From: Acanthamoeba lenticulata
Taxonomy: Eukaryota > Discosea > Longamoebia > Acanthamoebidae
Direction of reading: 5' to 3'
Assembly: GCA_002179805.1 (NCBI GenBank)
Contig: NAVB01001813.1
Location: 1-13,236 of the forward strand
Length of the DNA: 13,236 nt
Shown here in pieces: positions 1 through 8,249 of this stretch (positions are counted from its first letter, which is position 1; each line of letters starts with the position of its first letter). The notes under the pieces were generated by a model. That model was not told the DNA's origin. It made no database searches and worked only from the letters and a program-made list of their open reading frames with translations. The translations under genes were made by a program, and so were the position numbers.

Positions 1-4
1 AACT

Positions 5-262
5 CCTGAAGCGAAGATAAGGATGGTATTTGAAAGGACAAACGTACTTGGCACGCGAGCGGCATGGGAGAATGCTTACGCCTTTTAGCAGAGTGCCATG
101 CGCAACCAGCAGAGCGAGCAGTTGTTCCTTGAAGATGGGCTCTCGAGAAGGCGCAGCCTGTCTCAGAAACTTGAGGTCTTGCACAATGGTAAAACTTGAA
201 GCTTCGTGGCCGAGGCGGCATTCCAGCCACAAGCGTGCGAGCGCTAAAGGCCAGGACACCAG
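5..262 (-). CDS. probable exon (80-262) and intron (5-79) of an unrecognised gene leaving the left edge
   Basis: Read on the minus strand, 262 down to 80 is open and protein-like: it begins LVSWPLALARLWLECR, passes through SFTIVQDLKFLRQAAPS and ends LLALLVAHGTLLKG. It has no start codon. It ends at a good donor, GTAAGC (79-74), and 75 nt later there is a pyrimidine-rich acceptor, CTTCAG (10-5), so the next exon would leave the window. Upstream the same frame stays open to 541 except for one TAG at 263-265. That means either an intron whose borders I could not fix, or a broken gene. The composition (helical, Leu/Ala-rich) resembles a soluble helical protein, but I recognise no family. Support is the open frame plus a matching donor/acceptor pair of the size seen elsewhere in this window; moderate to low confidence. 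Confidence 0.35.
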
Positions 263-543
263 CTATTCATCAAAGTCAGCATGACATCCAGCGCTGCTCC
301 AGATCAGCGACTTCATCAGCGTGTCCTGCGCAATCGCACGTGGGCGGCTAGTCTGGCCGTGAGGAGGCTCCTTATGTCTCTGGCCCCCTGGAAGGTCAGA
401 AAGGGCAGTAGGCGTACATCGCATCGCAGCCAAAGCCAGAAAAAAAGCCAGGGTCAAGCCGCCTGAACATCTGCTCCATGCTTGACACCGACACTGAAAC
501 CAGCTCCATTTTGCCTGGGCGTGTGCGCAGAGTTTGCGCACAT

Positions 544-649
544 TTCGTGGCAGTGTGTTTTCGCGGCAGGCATAAATTCGGGGATCAAACGGAAGTACTT
601 ATAAATTCGTGGCAGTGGTGTGTTAACGCGGCAGGCATAAATTCGGGGA
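544..649. repeat. imperfect direct repeat, two copies of 41/44 bp
   Basis: Copy 1 (544-584) and copy 2 (606-649) both begin TTCGTGGCAGT and end CGCGGCAGGCATAAATTCGG plus GGA. They differ by a few bases and a 3-nt length change in the middle (GTGTTTT versus GGTGTGTTAA). A third piece of the repeat, ATAAATTCG, lies at 601-609 just before copy 2, so the unit looks like part of a short tandem array with a period of about 60-65 bp. It lies about 80 bp upstream of the plus-strand ORF at 729, in its likely promoter region. Function unknown; it could be a regulatory duplication or just slippage. Confidence 0.75.
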
Positions 650-728
650 GGCACCAATCATCCGAGAGCAATAAACCACGCAACAGAAGGAACAATCATC
701 AGGCCGCATAAGAAAAGGCCCAAAAACC

Positions 729-1322
729 ATGAGAAGGCGAGCTGCAGTGGTGGCGGCGTCTTGCAGGAGGCCTTCTTTGTTGTGGGTGGCGCAACCATTC
801 TACTCGAGGCCAACAAGTGCGGCTACGCAGTTTCGTTGGTTGAGCTTTTTTGAGCGTCGACCCACCACTACTACACCAGCCCCCCCCAGCAGGGCTCCAG
901 GCCAACAAGTCGAACTCCAACAACTACAAAACCAAGAACTACATGCTCAACGAGAACAAGAACAAGTACCACAGAAAGAGCAGCAACAACGCTCGTGGAC
1001 GTCGTACGCGTTCGAGTTGTGTTTGTTCGGCTTCACTTTTTCGTGGTCCCACTCAGAGGGTGTGATCCCGCCACACAAGCAAGCCCAGCAGCCACCAGAC
1101 GACGTCGCCGCAGAGGAGGAAGAAGAAGAAGGAGAAGAGGAGGATGACCTGATGGAGGACAACGGAGACGACTTCCCCTGGCCAGGAGACGGCGTCGACG
1201 AGTGGACCGATATGAACGAACCAAGCAACCTGGACATCGAAGAAGGTGTAGAGTTGATCATAGAGGACATTCGTGAGGGTGTTAGTGAGGCAGCTGCTGT
1301 CGTGCTTGACGTCGTCCTCTGA
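729..1322 (+). CDS. hypothetical acidic protein with mitochondrial-type leader
   Basis: A single-exon ORF of 197 aa. The ATG lies in an AACCATGA context and is the first ATG after a stop-rich leader. Residues 1 to about 45 (MRRRAAVVAASCRR..., FYSRPTSAATQFRW) are rich in Arg, Ala and Ser with no acidic residue, as in a mitochondrial presequence. A Thr/Pro linker and a Gln/Glu-rich helix (about 60-87) follow, then a short aromatic stretch (SWTSYAFELCLFGFTFSW, about 88-105). The rest is very acidic, with an EEEEEE run and GDDFPWPGDGVDEW. AATAAA lies 3 nt after the TGA stop. I recognise no family. The start context, leader composition and poly(A) signal argue that it is real. The aromatic stretch reads oddly between polar regions and could mark an unnoticed intron. 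Confidence 0.5.
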   Translation: MRRRAAVVAASCRRPSLLWVAQPFYSRPTSAATQFRWLSFFERRPTTTTPAPPSRAPGQQVELQQLQNQELHAQREQEQVPQKEQQQRSWTSYAFELCLFGFTFSWSHSEGVIPPHKQAQQPPDDVAAEEEEEEGEEEDDLMEDNGDDFPWPGDGVDEWTDMNEPSNLDIEEGVELIIEDIREGVSEAAAVVLDVVL

Positions 1323-1324
1323 GC

Positions 1325-1330
1325 AATAAA
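1325..1330 (+). promoter_or_regulatory. poly(A) signal AATAAA
   Basis: AATAAA begins 3 nt after the TGA at 1320-1322, followed by a GT-rich stretch (GTTGCGTGTCTGTG, about 1345-1358) that fits a downstream element. Confidence 0.6.
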
Positions 1331-1424
1331 CAGAAAGTGGCAAGTTGCGTGTCTGTGCACAGGTAAAATGATCCTTATGTGCTCCTCTTGGAGTTGATGT
1401 AAGTCCGCCAGTCGCGCCTCTAGG

Positions 1425-1862
1425 ACCTGGCGGCGCAAAGTCTTCTTGAGCCTCCTGTCGGCCGCGCGCGAGTCGGCGGACGACTCGGACTTCTCAACGG
1501 CCGGCGCGTCGAGCCGAGCGGCGCCGCTCAACAACATCGCCCGCACGGTGGCTTATAGATATACGCAGGGCGAAACCACATTTGGCGACGACAACAAGCA
1601 GGCCATTGTCGACTTCATCTTGGCTAACAAGCTCCTCATCGACAAGGCCAAGTGCCCGCAGGTGAGCGACATCAAGTTTGTCGCCCAGAGCGGAGTGGAC
1701 AGTGCGACGTTCTGGCGAACGCTCAGAAACCAGTTTGGAGCGCCCCAGCCCAAGTGGACGCTAGGCGCCGCTGGGCTCGTGACATTGAACACGGCCGAGC
1801 TCGATCCATCAAGGCTGGTGGGCACCTGGGTCGCCGTTCTTCTTCGCGTCTCTTCCTGTTAA
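1425..1862 (+). CDS. unrecognised coding segment, probably the 3' exon of a spliced gene
   Basis: The frame is open from 1398 to a stop at 1860-1862 but has no ATG near its start, so translation must enter by splicing; CTCTAG (1418-1423) is a possible acceptor. The third codon position is strongly G/C, and the peptide reads like a folded domain: NNIARTVAYRYTQGETTFGD, then KQAIVDFILANKLLIDKAKC, then DSATFWRTLRNQFGAP. The last 30 residues are less convincing, and the true end may be a donor before them; CAG/GTGAGC near 1660 is one candidate. I recognise no family. The opposite strand is also open over 1360-1546, so the strand of the first part is uncertain. Confidence 0.4.
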   Translation, partial: TWRRKVFLSLLSAARESADDSDFSTAGASSRAAPLNNIARTVAYRYTQGETTFGDDNKQAIVDFILANKLLIDKAKCPQVSDIKFVAQSGVDSATFWRTLRNQFGAPQPKWTLGAAGLVTLNTAELDPSRLVGTWVAVLLRVSSC

Positions 1863-2253
1863 GGCATGACATCCATGCCGCAGCCTGTTACATTGCTTTT
1901 TCTATTTTTTATTGTTTATTTTTAATTGAATATTTATTTATGTTTATTTTTCTACACTGTGTTTTCGTTTGGCTCATGCCAGTTGAGAGATCACCACGTG
2001 TCCGCGTGATGTGATGATGGGGAGAGGTAGCACGAGGGTGATTTGAACTGAGTTCAAAGACTGTGAAGCGAATCAGCCGCGGTCGTCTTCACGCTCCTAG
2101 GCGTTCAGCTCTTGAAGGCGCGCCACCACTTCCGATGTTAGCGACGAACGCTGCCACCCTTAAATGGCAACGTTAATTCTTCCCTCCCACGTGGTGGGTG
2201 CCTCTCTCTCTTTCTTGCTAACGGTGCTCCTGCATTGCAGTGCGTGTGTTAAC
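1863..2253. other. intergenic spacer, AT-rich then mixed
   Basis: No gene seen. 1890-1960 is T-rich with repeated TTTATT/TTTATTTATG, as in a 3' UTR or spacer. A 17-bp palindrome lies at 2042-2058. CACGTG E-box cores occur near 1996 and 2190. A CT-rich run (CTCTCTCTCTTTC) lies near 2202-2214. It separates the plus-strand segment from the convergent RdRP gene. Confidence 0.5.
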
Positions 2254-2259
2254 TTTATT
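2254..2259 (-). promoter_or_regulatory. poly(A) signal AATAAA of the RdRP gene
   Basis: TTTATT on the plus strand reads AATAAA on the minus strand, 6 nt after the RdRP stop codon (2268-2266). Confidence 0.6.
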
Positions 2260-2265
2260 CCACCC

Positions 2266-5200
2266 TCACGGCCTGCTGGCCGGTGCCTGGCTCTTGATGA
2301 GACACATCACATCGTGCATCACCCAGGCGAAGCTCAGTAGCAGTACTTCCTTCTTTCCTCTTGCCTTCTCTGCTTGACTATAGGTCACGTAGTACCAGGC
2401 TGATGCCTTTTGCTTCCGCCAGTCCTCTAGATCAGCTGTGTGCTCCCCATTCACCTCTTCAAACTTCGCACGGTACTTCTGGTGCAGGTGCTCGGTGAGG
2501 GGCATGATTTTCCATTTTAAGCTGTTGAAGCACTTTTTTCCCTGATGGACCACTTGGCCAGCCAGTATCTGTCACGTTGGAAGGGGATAACCAGGTTTGT
2601 TATGATTGTAGCCAGAAAGGAACCAGGAAGGGAGGATACCTCAACTTCGGTCTGACCACCATGCTGGGTCATGATATGGATCAACTCCATGTCATATTGT
2701 CTTTTGAGACTGACTGCTTGTTCCACAAAGGCCTGACCTCTGGAGTTCAGCAGTGGCAGAAAAATGATGGAAGAAGGACAGGATGCACATACCTCATATC
2801 CGTGGACAAGAAGTGTGGTGTCAATTTTCACTCTGTGCTCAGCTTCAACCAGGATTGCATCCACACAGATCTTACGATAGAGCTGGCCCAATATCTGCGC
2901 ACAATTGATTCATGCCAATGGAAGATCATCATCATTCTGGTGGGAAGGATGGGAGTGAGAGTGTTTACCTTTTTGGATGGATAGCTGCCCCAGCTCATAT
3001 CCATGAAATCTGGGAAGCTGCGCACCGTCAGTTCACGAGGCATCTCTGCAGGTATCCCCGTTTTGTTGAAATCAACTGCCATGCTGTGTATCTGTGCAAG
3101 TCGAATGCAGTTTTCATCTCTGACCCCCTCAGCAGACAGGTCTGCGTGCACTTTCTGTGCACAGAACAGAAAGAATTGTTTAGACTCATGGCGCCAGGAA
3201 CCCAGGTGAAAGGAGGTCTCCACGCACATGGGCATTGGCTATCACCCCCACCTGGTTGTTCTGCATGAAATCAATGAAGAACCGGATGAGGTCAACGCGT
3301 GTCACTGAAGTGACCTCTTCAGGTTTGGGGCCAGCATAGTTCATGGCTGGATGATTTTCCATGCGGGGAAGAAAGAGAGAGGAGTCCCAGCTGACAAAGT
3401 AGAGATCACCATCCAGATCAGATCCTGGTTGTCCAATGAAGGTGTGAGTAAATCTCGGTACAGCACGCAACTGTGTTGATGATGATTATGACAGAAAGAA
3501 GTGTGCCTTCACCTGCCAGCTCATTTGGATGTGGTCGATGGCCTTTCTGGGGAAACACCAGACAATCAACAATATGGTGGAGGGCTGGGCAATCGATGGC
3601 CTGGAACATCCGCACATCTCCTGGATGAAGGACGGGACACTTGGCCACCACTACCCAGCCTTTGTGGACTTTCACAGGCTGGTGACACCAAGTTAGAAAC
3701 ATGCCCATCATAAAGATATCAAGGTTACCTTGGAGGAGTATTCACTGTGGTGAAACTCTGTGTTGAATGGGCAAGCCACTGTTGCTGAGTATTGGAGAAA
3801 CACTTGACCATACTCCAGGGTATTTGTTTCATCCAGCACTCCCAGAAGGTTACGGGACTGCCCATAAGCAAGACAGGTAAGTAAACGTTATTGTTCATGT
3901 ACTGAGAGGACAGCTCGTTGTACCTGGGGAATGAAAATGCGCGCCTTCTGTTTGATATCAAGAAGCAACCCCTTTCTGATGGCTTGCAGGCAGTTCTGCA
4001 AGAAAGGCTCCTGGGTGGAGAAGCCTGTCAGGCAAGATGGCTGGTTAGTACACGAATTGATGGAATCAGGTTCCCTAAACACAACATACCAGCCCAGAGC
4101 ATGTCTGAAAGGCGAGAGTGAAGTGGGGTGGCCTTCTGGCGCAGCACAGACAAGGCAGAGTCCAGATCTGAGGTCATTTTGTTGAGCTGAGACACCTGGT
4201 AAAGGGAGGTGAGTGAAGTTGACATGTGACCAACCACAGCTTGCAAAAGGTTGAGAGGTGCTGTACTTGAGAGGCTTGAAGATCAAGAAATGCCACATCA
4301 GGGACACCCATACTGCTCATGACGGCAATCACCTGATGATTGAGATGACCAGGAAGATACTTGCTGTGGCTGAGTATCTCAAGTACATTGTGGTTTGATT
4401 CAAATTTCCACATTGAGCGCCGCCACTGTAGCTGTGTGTTGTTATCACCAGTTGGGTCAACAACAACTACACCCTTGTAACCAGCAAACCTAATCTAAGC
4501 ACAGACACAAAGAGTGAGTGAAAACATTAGCCACAATATAGGCTAGGATGGCACCTGAAATGCAGAGGGCAGGTAAGCCAGCCCAAGAGCCTTACTGACT
4601 ATCATGGCCAAAGAATGTGAGATCTTGCCAACCCCATCAGAGAATGTGTAGTTATTCCGGATGATGTCAGGAATGGTGGTCATTTGGTCTGTAGGCACAT
4701 GAGCGACTCCAACCTTGCTGCTGGAGAAGCACTGCCCCATGCGTGCAGCATACTTGGCTGGAACCTTGTTGGTCGAGAAATTCCCTGATGAGAGTGGTAA
4801 GCACAAGAGAGGGATGGTGCACTCTGGCCTGGGGCATACCCATCCATTTTACAATATCTGCAATGGTAGTCTTGGAAGGGTTGTTGATGTTGAAGAACCA
4901 GCAGCTGGACTCACGGATCTGACTTGAAGAAAAAGCCAGGAACTTGAAGTGCTGCTTTCCCACAGGTGGTACAAGACCTGCGTGGCAATTTGAGAATACT
5001 CTGTGGCCATGAAATGAGTGCTAAGGAAACAGCTTACCTTTGTCCATGATATCAGCAATTCTGTTCATAATCATCTGAATGTACACAAGAGGATTAGAGC
5101 AGCATTAGATGAAAGGGTCAGGTAATGCATGTACATACCCGATTGACAGAGCTCTCCTGAATGCAAAGTTGGTTGAGACCCTCATCAACAAAGGAGACAC

Positions 5201-6908
5201 GCAAGAAGTAAGAACCCAATTGCTTGGTAGCCTCCCAGTGGCGCAAGACTCGATTGGACTGCACAGCAGATGGAGGAAAGAATAGCACTCGAGTTGGAGT
5301 GACTGCAGCACTGTCTATCCACAAGTGGTTGGCCGGGATGTCTGTAGAAAGTGTGGATTAACTGCTGAACTAAGGTGAAAAGAAGACCAACCTATTGGTA
5401 TAAGCTCGCACCTTCCTCAGTTTCTGCCTCTCCAGCATGATGCCAGGCACGATGGAAAGATGTCCCTAGGTTGTAGAACCTCTTGTGTTTTCCATACATT
5501 CGATAGAGTGCCCTCTTGGCCTGGTCAGTATCGGCCTTGCACTTGAGTTGCTGTAGCCTGGCCACAAAGTCGTGGGTGACGTTTTCCAGCTGCATGTAGC
5601 CAGCAGACAGCAGGCAGCTAAGGGCGTAGCACAGCCGATCATCGATGCCCTCGAACGACTGGGGATTAGAGACCAAGTGCGCACTTTGTTTGGGCTCTTG
5701 GACATACTGATACGCATCCGCCGCCGTGTAGAACTGCTTTCGCTTCAGCCTTGCAAGTATAGTGGAGAATGGCCGCGAGACCTCTGAGCCGATATCGAGT
5801 AGATAGACCAGACAACCGCCCAAAAGATCCTTGGTGTGATCGCCTGGTCCACTCGAGGGCAGGCCGGTGAGGCGCTGGCTAGTCGGCCATGAGGGGCCCG
5901 CCGTGTCCGAGATGAACTGGAGTGTGGGTGGCCACTTCAAGTCAACGTAGAACCGATGGATCAGGCCAACCGACTCTTGTTTGTGAGTCATTTGCCTGAT
6001 GCCTGAGAAGCGGACAATGGCCTCGAACAAGAGACACTGGTCAACGAAGGATATGACCAGCTCCCGCTTGGCAAAGTCCAACCTCACACGTGTTCCTCCT
6101 TATTTGTTTGTGAGAGGGTAACGATCATTTGAGTCCAGATCAAAGAAATGGGTTTGGAGGAGGAGGAGGAGGGGGTACAACATACTAGCACTCCACCTAG
6201 GGGCAAATACACCAGGCTGCACCCAACTTCCCATTTCTATGCGTATAAGGCTAAGGGAGTTGCTGTCATGCGTCCCTTTGTGCACAAGGCTCTTTGGCTT
6301 TCGCCCGCTGACAATGAGCTGAAGGCACGGGAATGATGTTGGATTAATTAGGCGATGAACAGCTGTGGTGATGGGATCTGTACCTTCCGCCCATTCATCA
6401 CAATGCCATCCCCACGTCTCACCTGAAAGAAGTTGTCTTCCTCTTCATCAGTGCTTTTCCCTCTTTGAAAGAAGTGCTCTGCCCCGTCAACGTCCTCAAA
6501 TCTGACAAAAGCATACCTCGTCCTTTGTTACATGGTGCAGGGTTAGATATGTCTATAAAAGGGCTTCATAATAGGAGTTATATTATAGCATACCCTCGTT
6601 TAGCTCGCCCACGGATGGAACAAACACGCACTGCACCAGAGGGGCGACACAGTGCACACAAGTCATCTTCATCACACTAAGTCACAATTTTAATATGACC
6701 AACAGACAACACATGCAAGGAAGGGGACCCAAATGAAAGGAAGAAGGGCATGCACCAATGCTGGTAGGTTCCCGATGTACACCTCCACTTGGTTGTGTTG
6801 TTTTGGGCTGTACACAGTCGGTGCTTTTTTGGGTTCCACCCAACGGGACCCCCTCCTGCGCACATCGCAAACAAACTGATGCAATAAACTCTGGTCACCG
6901 TCTTCCAT
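2266..6908 (-). CDS. cellular RNA-dependent RNA polymerase (RDR class) with N-terminal RRM, 19 exons
   Basis: This family copies single-stranded RNA into double-stranded RNA for Dicer in RNA silencing. Proposed exons (minus): 6908-6756, 6676-6594, 6516-6384, 6318-6197, 6082-5412, 5341-5139, 5074-5038, 4977-4840, 4784-4555, 4494-4267, 4195-4090, 4024-3924, 3857-3729, 3678-3513, 3424-3228, 3154-2969, 2894-2793, 2732-2640, 2568-2266. All borders are GT..AG, all phases agree, introns are 50-114 nt, and the product is 1126 aa, the usual RDR length. The RRM has RNP2 VYIGNL (43-48) and RNP1 RGYAFVRF (78-85), the latter formed across an intron. Family hallmarks follow in order: VTPTRVLFFPP, SNRVLRHWE, FLAFSSSQIRESSCWFF, KYAARMGQCFSSS, FSDGVGKIS, GVLDETNTLEYGQVF, LHPGDVRMFQA, HHIVDCLVFPQKG, catalytic DLDGD (836-840), GVIANAH, AVDFNKTGIPAEMP, and a C-terminal WVMHDVMCLIK. 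No break was seen. The least certain borders are the exon 4/5 junction (weak polypyrimidine tract) and the ATG. Confidence 0.93.
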
Positions 6909-7110
6909 TACCCTTCTAACCTGTGGCCTTTCTCTTCTCTAGCAGTTATTCTGTTGATTATTCCTCTTCAGTGGTCCACAGCACAACACGGAGTCTTTTG
7001 ATTAATATATATATGGCTTAGGAATTTGAAGCTTAAGAGGAAAAAATGCCATGAATGGATGACGTCAACTGTGTGTGGAGGTCACAGTGACTGACTGACA
7101 GCTGCCCCAT
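6909..7110. promoter_or_regulatory. probable divergent promoter region of the RdRP gene
   Basis: About 200 bp upstream of the RdRP ATG with no coding signal. It holds a perfect CRE-type octamer TGACGTCA (7060-7067), an 11-bp palindrome GTCACAGTGAC (7081-7091) and an AT-only run (TTAATATATATATGG, about 7002-7016) that could act as a TATA-like element about 95 nt upstream of the minus-strand ATG. bZIP factors are the known binders of TGACGTCA; use here is inferred. Confidence 0.35.
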
Positions 7111-7252
7111 GTGGGCAAGCCAGCCAATGAGGAAGGAGATGTGGAAGCAACACTGGCAATAAAACAGTGTGGCCAGCTGCACCTTTATCAACACCATTAC
7201 TTCAACTCTTCCACCCACACAGTACACAAGCACTTGAAAACACACCTACAAC

Positions 7253-7483
7253 ATGACAATGATGACACAGCAACTGCAGCCACAACAGCACACAGAGCTA
7301 ATGCTCCAGCCAAACAGGCAGCATCATGAGCAGCCAGTGGGCGAGCAAGGGAAGACATCAAAGATCCTGGAGCACATGGAAGTGGAAGAAGAGGTCAACA
7401 TGCCAGCTCAAGCACATGAGAGTGGGGAGTGTCTCATCAAGCGTATCCTCCAGCCGTGTGATCTTCTCCCCACTGAGCTTTGA
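7253..7483 (+). CDS. weak ORF, Gln/His-rich hypothetical protein
   Basis: A 76-aa plus-strand frame starts at ATG 7253 ([16 protein letters not shown]), is rich in Gln and His, then acidic ([16 protein letters not shown]) and ends [14 protein letters not shown]. Another frame overlaps upstream from 7111. There is no recognisable domain and no nearby AATAAA. It could be a short exon, part of a longer spliced gene, or chance. Confidence 0.2.
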   Translation: MTMMTQQLQPQQHTELMLQPNRQHHEQPVGEQGKTSKILEHMEVEEEVNMPAQAHESGECLIKRILQPCDLLPTEL

Positions 7484-7611
7484 GCCTTCGCGAACTCTGT
7501 CCAGAAATAATCAACATATGTGAAGAACCAATCCACGGGAGATTAGTCTCCATATGTGTGTGTGTGTTGCGACAGATATTGGTGAGCAAAGATGAGTACT
7601 TGCACACATTG

Positions 7612-8140
7612 GCCAATGATGCCGGCCTCAGGTGTGTTGCTGGCGACTGTGCTGACCGCGGGCGCCGGGGCGAGCTCCTCGACCGGGTAGAGTCTAAAAG
7701 ATCAGTGGACAGGTTGTCAAAGTTGATGTCCTTCAGGCAAATGGAGAAGTCGACCAGCGAGAGTGGCGCCAGGAAGCCCGCGAAGAAGTCGTAGTCCTCC
7801 CGCACGAGTCGGATCCAAGAAGAGGACCGTGTTGACCGTGCGCGTGTGGCCACGCAGGAAGAACAGCAGCTCGCCAGAGAGCACGTCCCGTACGGCGGCC
7901 GTGCAGTCGGACAGGGCGAGATGTCGCACGCTTTCATGGCCATGTCGGCGAGACCCATCTTGGTGATCTCACGCCCGCCGAGGGCGTCCCAGACCTTGAC
8001 GGTCTGATCGTCCGAGGCCGACACGAGGCGACGGCCGTCAGGCGAGAAGGTGCAGGCATTGACGGCCTTGGAGTGGCCCTCGAGCGTGGTGACGACAGCG
8101 CCCATGCACGCGAGCCACACGCGCAGTGGTAAACAGCACG
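7612..8140 (-). pseudogene. WD40-repeat protein fragment, frameshifted
   Basis: On the minus strand one clear WD40 repeat is seen: [20 protein letters not shown], then [20 protein letters not shown] and [14 protein letters not shown]. It has the GH dipeptide, the SPDG turn and the closing WD. A second repeat begins KACDIS in the same frame but continues only in another frame ([20 protein letters not shown], then [12 protein letters not shown]). Near 7805-7820 the reading returns to the first frame ([37 protein letters not shown]). So there are two frame changes (about 7911-7920 and 7805-7820), neither with splice borders that I could find. WD40 domains normally need about seven blades; only about 2.5 are here. 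A decayed or truncated gene is most likely; assembly indels are the alternative. The closing VWD-like start at 8140 implies that earlier blades are lost. Confidence 0.6.
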
Positions 8141-8249
8141 AAATAAACGGAGCAGATAAGATGGCCCCTTTTCAGCAACTTGGGCTTTGGGGCAGAGGGG
8201 GGGGGGACGCACATGGAGTGAATTGGGCTGAGTGATGGTGCATACCCAT

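Noticed and set aside
544..649. CRISPR array
   Set aside because: Only two imperfect copies with a 21-nt gap, in an intron-rich eukaryotic genome.
2022..2060. tRNA-like or SINE promoter boxes (TAGCACGAGGG and GAGTTCAAAGA)
   Set aside because: Box spacing is too short and no cloverleaf can be drawn; the B-like box is part of a palindrome.
2266..6908. RNA-virus polymerase or endogenous viral element
   Set aside because: The motif set (DLDGD, KYAARMGQ, FSDGVGKIS) and the 18 introns belong to the cellular silencing RdRP family, which is not related by sequence to viral RdRPs.
7480..7794. 104-aa plus ORF opposite the WD40 fragment
   Set aside because: Shadow of the minus-strand coding frame; no domain.
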